From Pirellulaceae bacterium (GTDB taxonomy: Bacteria > Planctomycetota > Planctomycetia > Pirellulales > Pirellulaceae): a stretch of 64,000 bases of DNA. The stretch is from NCBI GenBank assembly GCA_026004775.1, contig BPJU01000005.1:186001-250000 (forward strand). The letters run 5' to 3'. The notes under the pieces are model-generated. The model was given only the letters and a program-made list of their open reading frames with translations. It searched no databases and was not told where the DNA came from. The translations under genes were made by a program, and so were the position numbers. Shown here piece by piece: positions 47,686 through 55,872 of the stretch (positions are counted from its first letter, which is position 1; every line of letters starts with the position of its first letter).

Positions 47686-48015
47686 AGTGGACGGCGGGAC
47701 GGGGATTACCGCGGATGGCGGTTGCCTGGTCCGGCATGTCCTGCGATTCACCTGACCGGGAGTCCACAGAGCTTGCCCGAGGGGCGTACGATCCGGCCGT
47801 TCGGCCGGCAAACGCTGCCCACGCCTGGACACTCGACCGACGGCAGGCTATCTCTGTTCCAACGATTGCGCTTTTTTGAAAGTGTCATCCGGGCTTTGCG
47901 GTACGCTTCTTGTTCCGCACAATTAAAAAGTTGATGCGCGGCCCTCAACCGGTTCTTGCGGGTCGCCGCACGATGCAAAAAAGGACGGACGGGTAAAGAT
48001 TGTCGGGAGCGACGC

Positions 48016-48858
48016 ATGCGGTTCGTGAAGATGCACGGCGCGGGCAACGATTATGTCTACGTGGACTGTTTTGATCAGCCACCGCCGACTTCACCCGCCC
48101 AACTGGCTCAGCGTATGGCGCACCGCCGTTTCGGCGTCGGTTCCGACGGCCTGATTCTGATTCACCCCTCGTCGATTGCCGACGCGCGGATGCAGATGTT
48201 CAACGCCGATGGCTCCGAGGCGGAAATGTGCGGCAATGGGATCCGCTGTGTGGCGAAGTACTTGTACGAACATCGGGGCGTCCGCAAATCGCCGATGGAA
48301 ATCGAAACGGGGCGCGGCGTGCTGCGGCTGGAATTGCTCGTGGAAAACCAGAAAGTTCATCGCGTCCGGGTGGACATGGGTGAGCCGGTGCTGGACGCGG
48401 ACCGAATCCCGTCTCGGTTTTTCGACTCTCCTGTGGTCGAACAACCGCTGGATGTATCGGGGCAAACCGTTCCGGTAACGTGTCTTTCCATGGGGAATCC
48501 CCATTGTGTGGTTTTCGTCAACGAATTGACCGATCACTGGGTGTTGAACGTCGGCCCCAAATTGGAAACGCATCGGATGTTTCCGGCCCGCACGAATGTC
48601 GAATTTGTGCAGGTGCTCGGGCCGGGCGAAGTCCGCCAGCGCACCTGGGAACGCGGCTCCGGGGAAACCTGGGCGTGCGGCACAGGAGCCAGTGCGGTGT
48701 GTGTGGCCGGAGTCCTCACGGGCCGAACTTCACGACGAATCATCAATCACCTGCTCGGCGGCGACTTGGAATTGGAGTGGAACGAACAAGACAACCATGT
48801 GTATATGACAGGGCCGGCCGAGGAGGTATTCGTGGGCGAATGGCCCGACGAGCTGTGA
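48016..48858 (+). CDS. dapF: Diaminopimelate epimerase
   Basis: Converts LL- to meso-diaminopimelate for lysine and peptidoglycan synthesis. The ATG at 48016 (GGGAG upstream) gives MRFVKMHGAGNDYV, the family N-terminus. The two catalytic cysteines are in EMCGNGIRC near residue 75 and WACGTGASA near 220. Length of 280 is normal. Planctomycetes were long thought to lack peptidoglycan, so the intact active site is a point of interest; lysine synthesis alone would also require it. Confidence 0.95.
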   Translation: MRFVKMHGAGNDYVYVDCFDQPPPTSPAQLAQRMAHRRFGVGSDGLILIHPSSIADARMQMFNADGSEAEMCGNGIRCVAKYLYEHRGVRKSPMEIETGRGVLRLELLVENQKVHRVRVDMGEPVLDADRIPSRFFDSPVVEQPLDVSGQTVPVTCLSMGNPHCVVFVNELTDHWVLNVGPKLETHRMFPARTNVEFVQVLGPGEVRQRTWERGSGETWACGTGASAVCVAGVLTGRTSRRIINHLLGGDLELEWNEQDNHVYMTGPAEEVFVGEWPDEL

Positions 48859-48942
48859 CAGGCGGCCCGGAGAGCAGACGTGTCGGACAAACGTGCCACA
48901 AGTATCGATTGTCCGGCCCAGACACCGCAAAGGAGTGCATCG

Positions 48943-49746
48943 ATGCCGGTGCGTTGGATGCAGCCGCTGGGTGGCCTGGCGATTGCTGCGGTCACGGAGG
49001 CATGGATGGGGACGTTGGACTTCCGGGCAGTCTTTTACGACCCGACCGTCGATCCGGCTGGCAAAGAGTTTTCCGGGCCGGCCATCTACTTGTTTTGGCA
49101 CGAGTACATCCCGTTCCTTTTTTATTTACGAGGGCACTGCCGGATTGCGATGCTGCTCAGCCGCCATCGCGACGCGGAATGGTTGGCCCACGCGGCACGT
49201 TTTCGAGGGTTCAGCACCATCCGTGGCTCGACGCGACGTGGTGGGGCTCAGGCCGTGCTGGAATGTCTGCGGCAGGGGACGACAACCAATCTGGCGATCA
49301 CGCCCGACGGGCCTCGCGGCCCGCGCCGGCACATGGCCGCCGGCCCGGTTTTTCTCGCCTCGCGCCTCGGCCTTCCGCTGGTTCCCATCGGGCTCGGTTA
49401 CGAAAACCCCTGGCGTCTTTCAACCTGGGATCGTTTTGCCATACCGAGGCCCGCCAGCCGAGCCCGTGGCGTCGTTGGTCCTCGAATTGTCGTCCCAGCG
49501 GATGCCGAGCGCGCCGAACTGGAAGCCTATCGTCTCTACGTCGAAAAAGTGCTCAATCAATTGACACAACATGCCGAACGCTGGGCCATTTCACCCGCCT
49601 GCCACCCTGACGAACGAATCATCCAGAAAGCAGCCACGCACTGGCGACCGCCCAAGGGCGGGACGCTAGGCCACCAGCAGACCGATCCTCCAGCACACCG
49701 CATCGAGCCTGGCTCTATACCGGTTCCCAAATCGCGTTCGGCCTGA
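48943..49746 (+). CDS. DUF374/LPLAT-family acyltransferase
   Basis: Lysophospholipid-acyltransferase-like protein of the DUF374 group. The catalytic-type motif appears as FWHEYIPFL in place of the usual HxxxxD, followed by RGSTRRGGAQAVLE and LAITPDGPRGPRRHMAAG, both diagnostic of DUF374. A C-terminal 60-residue extension is polar. I favour the ATG at 48943 (AAAGGAG seven bases upstream, 267 residues); a GTG at 48880 also has a GGAG site and would add 21 residues. The enzyme may acylate a lipid A precursor or another lysolipid at the inner membrane. It follows dapF by 84 bases. Confidence 0.82.
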   Translation: MPVRWMQPLGGLAIAAVTEAWMGTLDFRAVFYDPTVDPAGKEFSGPAIYLFWHEYIPFLFYLRGHCRIAMLLSRHRDAEWLAHAARFRGFSTIRGSTRRGGAQAVLECLRQGTTTNLAITPDGPRGPRRHMAAGPVFLASRLGLPLVPIGLGYENPWRLSTWDRFAIPRPASRARGVVGPRIVVPADAERAELEAYRLYVEKVLNQLTQHAERWAISPACHPDERIIQKAATHWRPPKGGTLGHQQTDPPAHRIEPGSIPVPKSRSA

Positions 49747-49852
49747 CGAACGTCACTCATGCCGGCACCCCATTTTGCTACAATAAAGAGAGAACAGCAA
49801 AAGCCAGGCTCAAACAAACAGCCGACCGTAGCCTCGACAATGGTGCACCAGC

Positions 49853-51097
49853 ATGGCAACCGCTGAACATCTGGACGACTTGCCGACTGCCGACCAGCCC
49901 TGGACGGTTAGCCAATTGACAACGCAGATCAAGTGGTTGCTCGAATCCACATTCGTCAATGTATGGGTTTGCGGTGAGGTCTCGGATCTGGCTCGTCCCC
50001 AATCCGGCCATCTCTATTTTGCTTTGAAGGATGAGCGTGCCCAGATTCGCGCGGTGGTGTGGCGAAGCTATGCGGCGAAGATCGGGTTCGATCTGGAGGA
50101 TGGCCAGCAAGTTGTCTGCTGCGGCCGGCTGGACGTGTATCCGCCTCGAGGCAGCTATCAACTGGTGGTCACCCGCGTCGTGCCGCTCGGCGAGGGCGCC
50201 TGGCAGATACGATTGCGGCAGTTGCGAGAGAAACTGGCTCGTGAAGGTTTGTTCGACCCGGCCCATAAGAAACCTCTGCCCCGTTTCCCGAGATGTATCG
50301 GGTTGATTACCAGCCCCAGTGGTGCGGCGTTGCACGATTTCTTGGAGACTCTGCGGAAACGATGGCAAGCCGTGCGGGTGTTGCTTTTCCCGGTGCGCGT
50401 GCAGGGAGATGGCGCGGCTGAAGAGGTGATACAAGCGGTCAAGGCAGCGCATCGATTGGCATCACCACCGGATGTGCTGGTAATCACGCGCGGTGGCGGG
50501 AGTGTGGAGGATTTGTGGTGTTTCAATGAAGAGTCGTTGGTACGGGCTGTTTCTCATTCCCAGATTCCGGTGGTCTCTGCCATTGGTCACGACATTGACG
50601 TAACGTTGTGCGACTTAGTGGCCGACGTGCGGGCGTTGACTCCCACCGAAGCCGCACAAAAGGTAGTACCGTCGCACGAGGAATTCCGTGCGTGGTTGGA
50701 CCAGACCGGGCGGCGGCTGGTCCGCGCTATCCGAGAGCGGCTGGAGCGGGCTCGCCAGCGGCTTGAGCACTGGGCCAGCCGTCCGGTACTGAGTCGGCCG
50801 GAAGACCTGATACATTCGTTCGAACAGCGTGTCGACGATGTGGCACAACGTCTCCAATCGTCTATGCGCCTTAGCTTGGAACGAGCCCGCCGGCTGCTTG
50901 ATGGTCGGGGCGCCCAACTCCAAGCGCTCAGCCCACTGGCCACGCTGGCACGCGGCTATTCGGTCACCTTGCGGGACGATGGCTCGCTGGTGCGCCAATC
51001 GTCCGACGTGGCGACAGGCGATACGATCGAGACGATTCTGGCCCGAGGCCGCATCCGAAGCCGCGTCGAAGATACCCGGGAGGACCTGCTAAATTGA
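49853..51097 (+). CDS. xseA: Exodeoxyribonuclease VII large subunit
   Basis: Catalytic subunit of Exo VII, which degrades single-stranded DNA from both ends. The N-terminal OB fold is visible (WTVSQLTTQIKWLLES, then VWVCGEVSDLARPQSGHLYFALKD). The catalytic domain has PRCIGLITSPSGAALHDFL near residue 148, GGGSVEDLWCFNEE near 215 and VSAIGHDIDVTLCDLVAD near 240. A coiled-coil region follows, and the end carries LARGYSVTLRDDG. Length 414. Its stop overlaps the xseB start by one base (TGATG), indicating translational coupling. Confidence 0.95.
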   Translation: MATAEHLDDLPTADQPWTVSQLTTQIKWLLESTFVNVWVCGEVSDLARPQSGHLYFALKDERAQIRAVVWRSYAAKIGFDLEDGQQVVCCGRLDVYPPRGSYQLVVTRVVPLGEGAWQIRLRQLREKLAREGLFDPAHKKPLPRFPRCIGLITSPSGAALHDFLETLRKRWQAVRVLLFPVRVQGDGAAEEVIQAVKAAHRLASPPDVLVITRGGGSVEDLWCFNEESLVRAVSHSQIPVVSAIGHDIDVTLCDLVADVRALTPTEAAQKVVPSHEEFRAWLDQTGRRLVRAIRERLERARQRLEHWASRPVLSRPEDLIHSFEQRVDDVAQRLQSSMRLSLERARRLLDGRGAQLQALSPLATLARGYSVTLRDDGSLVRQSSDVATGDTIETILARGRIRSRVEDTREDLLN

Positions 51098-51414
51098 TGG
51101 CCAAAATCGATCGCACCGGCGATGACCCTTCGCCCGAAGCACTCAGTTTCGAACAAGCCTTGGCGAGAGTTGAAAAAGCTGTCGAGCAACTGGAGTCGGG
51201 AGAGCTGAGCTTGAGCGAAGCGCTGACAGCTTTCGCTGACGGAATCCAGCACCTGAAAATCTGCTATCAGCGTCTGCAACAAGCCGAAGCCACCGTCGAG
51301 AAGTTGCTCGATATCGACCAACAGGGACAACCCATTACCGAAGAACTGGAGATCAACGATTTATCGTTGGAAGAAAAACAGGAATCGCGGTCGCGCCGCC
51401 GTTCCAGCCGCTAG
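51097..51414 (+). CDS. xseB: Exodeoxyribonuclease VII small subunit
   Basis: Small helical subunit that caps the XseA coiled coil. LSFEQALARVEKAVEQLE followed by GELSLSEALTAFADGI is the complete family signature near residues 18-50. Length 105, including an Arg/Ser-rich tail. The ATG at 51097 shares its A with the xseA stop. ispA starts 270 bases downstream, the usual neighbour in many bacteria. Confidence 0.93.
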   Translation: MAKIDRTGDDPSPEALSFEQALARVEKAVEQLESGELSLSEALTAFADGIQHLKICYQRLQQAEATVEKLLDIDQQGQPITEELEINDLSLEEKQESRSRRRSSR

Positions 51415-51683
51415 TCGATGGCGGAATCCCCCATATCGTGAGTGGCTTGATAGTCCTCGTGGCGCATCTAAAAAGTGAGCGTCACTGCGACAGGCAACCG
51501 GTTACCGGAGGCTGAGCGGTCCGTATTTTCTCATAGTCGCCGCTTGCGCTGGCGAGTCATGCGCCTGGCCTGTGCCGTTGCAGCCGGCCGGGTATAATAC
51601 GCCCGGCTCGGCGCCGATCCAACGTCGCCGGCCCACATCGACCATATGCCTCGGCCCTTGATTGTTCCTGACACTGTATACCC

Positions 51684-52592
51684 ATGACGTGCGCTGTTAC
51701 GGCGGAAAACCTGGCGGATTTCGATGGCTGGGCGGGAGAGCTGCGCAAAGAAATCGATGCGGCTCTGGACCGCTACAGCCGGTTCGGCGAAGGGTGCCCC
51801 AGAAAGCTGGAAGAGGCGATTCGTTACAGCTTGCTGGCTCCGGGTAAGCGACTGCGACCGCTGTTGGTTCTGTTGGCCGCCGAGGCGTGTGGTGCCGACC
51901 GCCAGCGTGCCATGCCCGCAGCATGCGCCGTGGAAATGATCCACACCTATTCGTTGATTCACGATGACTTGCCCGCGATGGACGACGACGATTTGCGGCG
52001 AGGCCGGCCGACGTGTCATGTGCGGTTTGGCGAGGCATTGGCGATCCTGGCTGGCGACGCGTTGCTGGCTCGAGCCTTCGAAGTGCTGGCCGCTGAAATC
52101 AAGCCGCCTCATCTGGCGGCGCTCTGCTGTAGTGAGCTGGGTCGAGCCGCTGGTGCCACCGCGCTGGTCGGCGGACAAGCCGACGATCTGGAAGCCGAAA
52201 ACCGGCCGGGAAGTTTCGAGCTGCTGGAGAGTATCCACCGGCGCAAAACGGGAGCCTTGTTTTTGGCATCGCTGCGATTGGGTGCGATCGTCGCCGAAGC
52301 CGATGCGGAACGGCTGGCATCCCTTGATCGGTATGGCCAGTGTCTGGGAGTCGCGTTCCAAATCATCGACGACCTGTTGGATTGTCGCAACGCTTCGACG
52401 CGCCTCGGCAAACGGACAGGCAAGGACCAGCAACGAGGCAAATTGACCTTTCCCGCGCTGCTGGGTCTGGAGGAAAGTCGGCAACGGGCGGCCCAGTTGA
52501 TCAAAGAAGCGCAGGCCGCTCTTGAGCCGCTGGGAGCTGAGGCCGGACGTTTGTCATCGCTCGCTGAGTTCGTATTGTCACGCAGTTACTGA
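51684..52592 (+). CDS. ispA: Farnesyl/geranyl diphosphate synthase
   Basis: Condenses isopentenyl and dimethylallyl diphosphates to short-chain prenyl diphosphates. The first Asp-rich motif is DDLPAMDDDD at about residue 93, followed by RRGRPT. GGQADDLEAE lies near 165 and the second Asp-rich motif FQIIDDLLD near 225. Length 302 matches bacterial IspA. It sits between xseB and dxs, with the SAM-II leader and one small gene in between. Substrate chain length cannot be told with certainty from the sequence. Confidence 0.94.
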   Translation: MTCAVTAENLADFDGWAGELRKEIDAALDRYSRFGEGCPRKLEEAIRYSLLAPGKRLRPLLVLLAAEACGADRQRAMPAACAVEMIHTYSLIHDDLPAMDDDDLRRGRPTCHVRFGEALAILAGDALLARAFEVLAAEIKPPHLAALCCSELGRAAGATALVGGQADDLEAENRPGSFELLESIHRRKTGALFLASLRLGAIVAEADAERLASLDRYGQCLGVAFQIIDDLLDCRNASTRLGKRTGKDQQRGKLTFPALLGLEESRQRAAQLIKEAQAALEPLGAEAGRLSSLAEFVLSRSY

Positions 52593-52705
52593 ACTGCCGC
52601 TGCCGATCGGCGGGTAACGCCCCCCACATACCTGCTCGTTGCTTATCATGCTACGGTGTGCGCGGGGAGAAACCCAATTTTTCGAAAAAATTAGTACGCG
52701 CGGTG

Positions 52706-52734
52706 TTGCTTTTTTCTCATACTTTGCGTATAGT
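52706..52734 (+). promoter_or_regulatory. Predicted promoter of the SAM-II leader
   Basis: TTGCTT at 52706-52711 and TATAGT at 52729-52734 with an ideal 17-base spacer. Transcription would begin near 52741, exactly before the first base pair of the first aptamer. The surrounding bases are unusually AT-rich for this genome. Confidence 0.7.
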
Positions 52735-52742
52735 TTATACGT

Positions 52743-52796
52743 AGCGCCGATTTGATCTCAGCTTGCGGGCGCTTTAAAAATGCAGCTAAAGCGAGG
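52743..52796 (+). ncRNA. SAM-II riboswitch aptamer 1 (transcription-termination type)
   Basis: The 54-base segment fits the SAM-II pattern: P1 AGCGCC (52743-52748) with GGCGCT (52768-52773), a loop beginning GATTTGAT and ending TTGC, then AAAATGCAGCTAAA. This matches, block for block, the GATTTAA...TTGC...AAATGTAGCTAAA core of the metX SAM-II aptamer. The pseudoknot pairs ATCTC (52755-52759) with GAGGT (52793-52797). The 3' part GCTAAAGCG (52785-52793) is perfectly complementary to the terminator's 5' arm CGCTTTAGC (52822-52830), giving a ready antiterminator. SAM binding should favour termination. Confidence 0.88.
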
Positions 52797-52819
52797 TACA
52801 ATCCTAAGGCCGATGATGA

Positions 52820-52851
52820 CCCGCTTTAGCCCAAGCTGAGCGGGTTTTTTT
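52820..52851 (+). terminator. Intrinsic terminator controlled by SAM-II aptamer 1
   Basis: CCCGCT/AGCGGG closes the base of the stem, extended by TAGC/GCTG across a single bulged T around a CCAA loop, followed by seven Ts at 52845-52851. There is no gene between the promoter and this terminator, so it is an attenuator. Confidence 0.9.
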
Positions 52852-52872
52852 GTTGCCCGTGTCAAAGCGGGC

Positions 52873-52930
52873 GTCGCCGATTTAATCAGCAACTTGCAGG
52901 GCGACTCACAAATGCTGCTAAAGCGCTGCC
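52873..52930 (+). ncRNA. SAM-II riboswitch aptamer 2 (translation-control type)
   Basis: A second copy of the same architecture with different stems: P1 GTCGCC (52873-52878) with GGCGAC (52900-52905), loop beginning GATTTAAT and ending TTGC, then AAATGCTGCTAAA. The pseudoknot is CAGC (52887-52890) with GCTG (52925-52928). The core unpaired bases are the same as in aptamer 1 while both helices covary. Downstream, GCCCCCG (52945-52951) can pair with CGGGGGC (52973-52979) and CTCC (52937-52940) with GGAG (52983-52986), hiding the ribosome binding site of the next gene. Confidence 0.85.
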
Positions 52931-52995
52931 GCGGTTCTCCTTTGGCCCCCGGACCCGGTCGCGCAGGGCGTTCGGGGGCGAGGGAGGTTCTTACC

Positions 52996-53409
52996 ATGTC
53001 GGTAGCATTTCTTTCGGACCAGCCGGCACCAGACAATAAGTATGTAGAGGAATTCCGCAAACTGTCGATCGATGAGTTGGTACAAAAATACAACAACCAG
53101 GTAGGAATACGAGCCTGGACGTATTCGAGGGGCGAGTATCTCCACGCCCTTTATTGCGAGTTGAAGCGTCGCAAGATTGACCTGAGCGAGGTGTCGCCGG
53201 CGCCTGGGGCGATTCAATTGACTTATCCCGTTGAATACGACGCGACGTCGCATAAGCTCCAATTGAAACAATCCCTGTTCGAACTGGCTCCGGGCAAAAG
53301 AGTTCGAATAGAACCATCGGAAGATCTGGAAAGTGTCTTGACGAAATATCGCCGGAAGCAACGCGCCAAAACGCGCAAGAACCGGGGCAAGTCCAGGCGC
53401 AAATCCTAA
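52996..53409 (+). CDS. SAM-II-controlled 137-aa protein of unknown function
   Basis: Start at the ATG at 52996, eight bases after GGGAGG, which lies in the proposed sequestering hairpin. The protein has no signal peptide or membrane segment. The first 60 residues look helical (KYVEEFRKLSIDELVQKY, then YSRGEYLHALYCELKRRK). The centre has beta-like sequence with IQLTYPVEYDATSHKLQL, and the last 25 residues are strongly basic (KYRRKQRAKTRKNRGK), as in RNA-binding tails. I recognise no family. It is the only gene before a GC-rich hairpin at 53442, so it should be the direct target of the tandem riboswitch. Some link to methionine or SAM metabolism, or to methylation, is inferred from that control alone. 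Confidence 0.8.
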   Translation: MSVAFLSDQPAPDNKYVEEFRKLSIDELVQKYNNQVGIRAWTYSRGEYLHALYCELKRRKIDLSEVSPAPGAIQLTYPVEYDATSHKLQLKQSLFELAPGKRVRIEPSEDLESVLTKYRRKQRAKTRKNRGKSRRKS

Positions 53410-53441
53410 TATATCCCGGTAGCTCACGGCGGAAGTTGCTC

Positions 53442-53463
53442 GGCCGGCGCGCAAGCGCCGGCC
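53442..53463. repeat. GC-rich hairpin after the riboswitch-controlled gene
   Basis: GGCCGGCGC, a GCAA tetraloop and GCGCCGGCC form a perfect 9-bp stem 33 bases past the stop. There is no T-run, so it may act as an mRNA 3' stabiliser rather than a classical terminator. Confidence 0.65.
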
Positions 53464-53868
53464 ACCCCATTTCCGCTTTTCGTTTTTCGCAGAAGCCCGC
53501 CGGGGCGACGCGGGCGACCACGACGAAAAACTTCGGCAGATGCGCCGTGCCAGCGCCTGCTGCACCAGCGGATTGCTGGGATTTTGTGCCAATCGGACGG
53601 CCACCCCGCCAGGGCTATTCCGAGTAGACAGACTGGAGCCATTGGAAGTATAAGTAAAAGTGTCGGGTTCAGCGCTTTTTGGAAGCGAGCGTCGGTGGCC
53701 GGCCAACGGCCGGGACCGATGCAACGCAGTCCGCTCGATGTGGTAACATAGGGCCTGCCGGCGTCGGGGCAGGGCAGGGCACCTGCCGGCGGTGAGATTT
53801 TTGCTGGAATGACCGTGAGCATTTCAAGCGACGGGACCACAGTTGACCAGCCTTGAGCAACGCAAACC
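53464..53868. other. Intergenic stretch before dxs
   Basis: About 400 bases. A minus-strand frame of 148 codons crosses it, but it has Pro/Arg/Ala-rich translation without motifs and no ribosome binding site, so I do not call it. A promoter for dxs is expected here but not resolved. Confidence 0.4.
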
Positions 53869-55761
53869 ATGGGTAAACTTCTGGCCGAACTGAAATCGCC
53901 GTTGGATCTTCACCGCATGACGGTGCGACAACTGGAGCAACTGGCGGCAGAGATCCGGCAGGTGTTGTGCCAGCTTCTGTCGTATCGCTCGGCCCATTTC
54001 GCCTCGAACCTGGGTGTCGTCGAATTGTGTCTGGCTCTGCATAGCGTGTACGACTTCCGGCGCGACCGGTTGATATGGGACACGGGCCATCAGATATACC
54101 CGCATAAATTGATCACGGGACGCTACGCGCAGTTCCACACCATCCGTACCAAGGGTGGCCTGATGGGTTACCCGAATCCACAGGAAAGTCCGTATGATCT
54201 TTTCATGACGGGCCATGCCGGCTGTAGCGTGTCGACGATATTGGGACTGCACACTGCCGACACCTTGTTGGGCGAAAAGGATCGGCGTGCGGTGGCGGTC
54301 ATTGGGGACGGAGCTTTCCCGTCCGGAATTGTCCAGGAGGCGCTCAACAACGCCGGTGGAATGGCCGCTCAGATTCTCGTGATACTGAACGACAACAAAA
54401 TGTCGATCTGCCCGCGCGTCGGTGGGCTGGCTCAATACCTGGACCGGCTGCGCACCAATCCGCTCTATACCGGCTTCAAATCCGAAGTCCAGAAACTGTT
54501 GAACCGCGTTCCCGTCTTCGGTGATCCTACCGAACGGGTTTTGATCCAGCTCAAGGAGGCGGTGAAGGCGGGCTTGCACGGCGGGATGCTGTTCGAGGAG
54601 TTGGGGTTTCGGTATTTAGGGCCGATCGACGGACACAATTTGGCGCTGCTGCGAAAATATTTGCGGATGGTCAAAGACCTGCCTGGCCCCATTTTGCTGC
54701 ACGTGGTGACCGAAAAAGGGCACGGTTACCAGCCGGCGGCCGCTGATCCGGTATTTTTTCATGCACCGCCGCCTTTCGAGTCTAAGGAAGGCAGGCCGGT
54801 CCCGAAAGAAAAAACTTCGGGGTGGAGTTTCACGCACCACGCCAGCAAAGCGATTTTCGACCAGATGGCCGTCGATCGGCGTGTCACCGTGATGACGGCC
54901 GCCATGTGCCAGGGAAACAAGCTGGAAAAGGTGCGGGATACGTTCCCGGACCGTTTTTTTGATACAGGCATTTGCGAGTCGCACACGGTGGCGTTTGCAG
55001 CCGGACAAGCTAAAGCGGGGCTACGGCCCATCGTCGATATCTACAGCACATTTTTGCAACGCAGCTTTGACCAAATATTCCAGGAGGTGTCACTCCAGAA
55101 TCTGCCGGTGTTGTTCATGATGGATCGGGCGGGGCTGGCTGGGCCGGATGGACCGACACACCATGGTGTTTTCGACATCGCGTATCTGCGTATCTTTCCG
55201 CATTTGACATTGATGGCTCCCGCGGATGGCCGCGAGTTGCAGGAGATGGTGGCCTTTGCTCTCCAACTGGACGGGCCGGCCGCGATACGCTATCCCAAGG
55301 CCACGGCCCCCGAATCCGACCGGCCATGGGTACCGTTGGAACGGGGCAAGGCCGAAATCGTCATTGACGGTTCGGATGGAGCCATCCTTAGCTATGGTGC
55401 CTTGTTGGCGGAGGCATTGCGCGCGGCCGAGCAACTGGAACAACGCCACGGCCTCCGCGTGGCCGTGGTCAATGCGCGATTCGCCAAACCTCTCGATACG
55501 CAACTCTTGTCGCGCTTGATTCACCAAGTCCCGTTTCTCATCACGTTGGAAGAAGGCTGTTTGGCCGGTGGTTTTGGAAGCGCCGTATTGGAATGGGCTG
55601 CGGAGCAGTCGGAAGAACTTCCCAAAATCCGCCGCTTGGGGATTCCGGACCAATACGTGATGCACGCCGAGCGGCACGAATTGCTGGCCGATCTGGGCTT
55701 GAACGCCGAAGGTATCGTACGTGCGTGCCTGGAGCTGTCGTGTCTTCAGTGCCAGGAATGA
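53869..55761 (+). CDS. dxs: 1-deoxy-D-xylulose-5-phosphate synthase
   Basis: First step of the MEP pathway: thiamine-diphosphate-dependent condensation of pyruvate and glyceraldehyde 3-phosphate. Motifs in order: DTGHQIYPHKLITGR near residue 71, GHAGCSVSTILG near 120, the ThDP-binding GDGAFPSG...NDNKMSI block starting near 147, and the transketolase pyrimidine domain with GICESHTVAFAAGQAKAG near 366 and DRAGLAGPDGPTHHGVFD near 420. The typical GDGAMTGG is GDGAFPSG here, a divergent but seen-elsewhere form, so a specialised DXS paralogue is possible. 630 residues. Together with ispA it supplies isoprenoids. Confidence 0.93.
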   Translation: MGKLLAELKSPLDLHRMTVRQLEQLAAEIRQVLCQLLSYRSAHFASNLGVVELCLALHSVYDFRRDRLIWDTGHQIYPHKLITGRYAQFHTIRTKGGLMGYPNPQESPYDLFMTGHAGCSVSTILGLHTADTLLGEKDRRAVAVIGDGAFPSGIVQEALNNAGGMAAQILVILNDNKMSICPRVGGLAQYLDRLRTNPLYTGFKSEVQKLLNRVPVFGDPTERVLIQLKEAVKAGLHGGMLFEELGFRYLGPIDGHNLALLRKYLRMVKDLPGPILLHVVTEKGHGYQPAAADPVFFHAPPPFESKEGRPVPKEKTSGWSFTHHASKAIFDQMAVDRRVTVMTAAMCQGNKLEKVRDTFPDRFFDTGICESHTVAFAAGQAKAGLRPIVDIYSTFLQRSFDQIFQEVSLQNLPVLFMMDRAGLAGPDGPTHHGVFDIAYLRIFPHLTLMAPADGRELQEMVAFALQLDGPAAIRYPKATAPESDRPWVPLERGKAEIVIDGSDGAILSYGALLAEALRAAEQLEQRHGLRVAVVNARFAKPLDTQLLSRLIHQVPFLITLEEGCLAGGFGSAVLEWAAEQSEELPKIRRLGIPDQYVMHAERHELLADLGLNAEGIVRACLELSCLQCQE

Positions 55762-55872
55762 TCCTTCGTCGTTACCGGTGAGATCCCCAGGCCACACAGC
55801 CAATTCTCGAGAAACGACGGAAACGCAAGTTACCCGATCGATCCAATCGAAGAAAGTGCGGGCGCCTGGCGA

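Noticed and set aside
53424-53870. 148-codon minus-strand frame between the riboswitch-controlled gene and dxs
   Set aside because: Pro/Arg/Ala-rich translation with no motif, no ribosome binding site, and it spans the GC-rich hairpin; best explained by high GC content.
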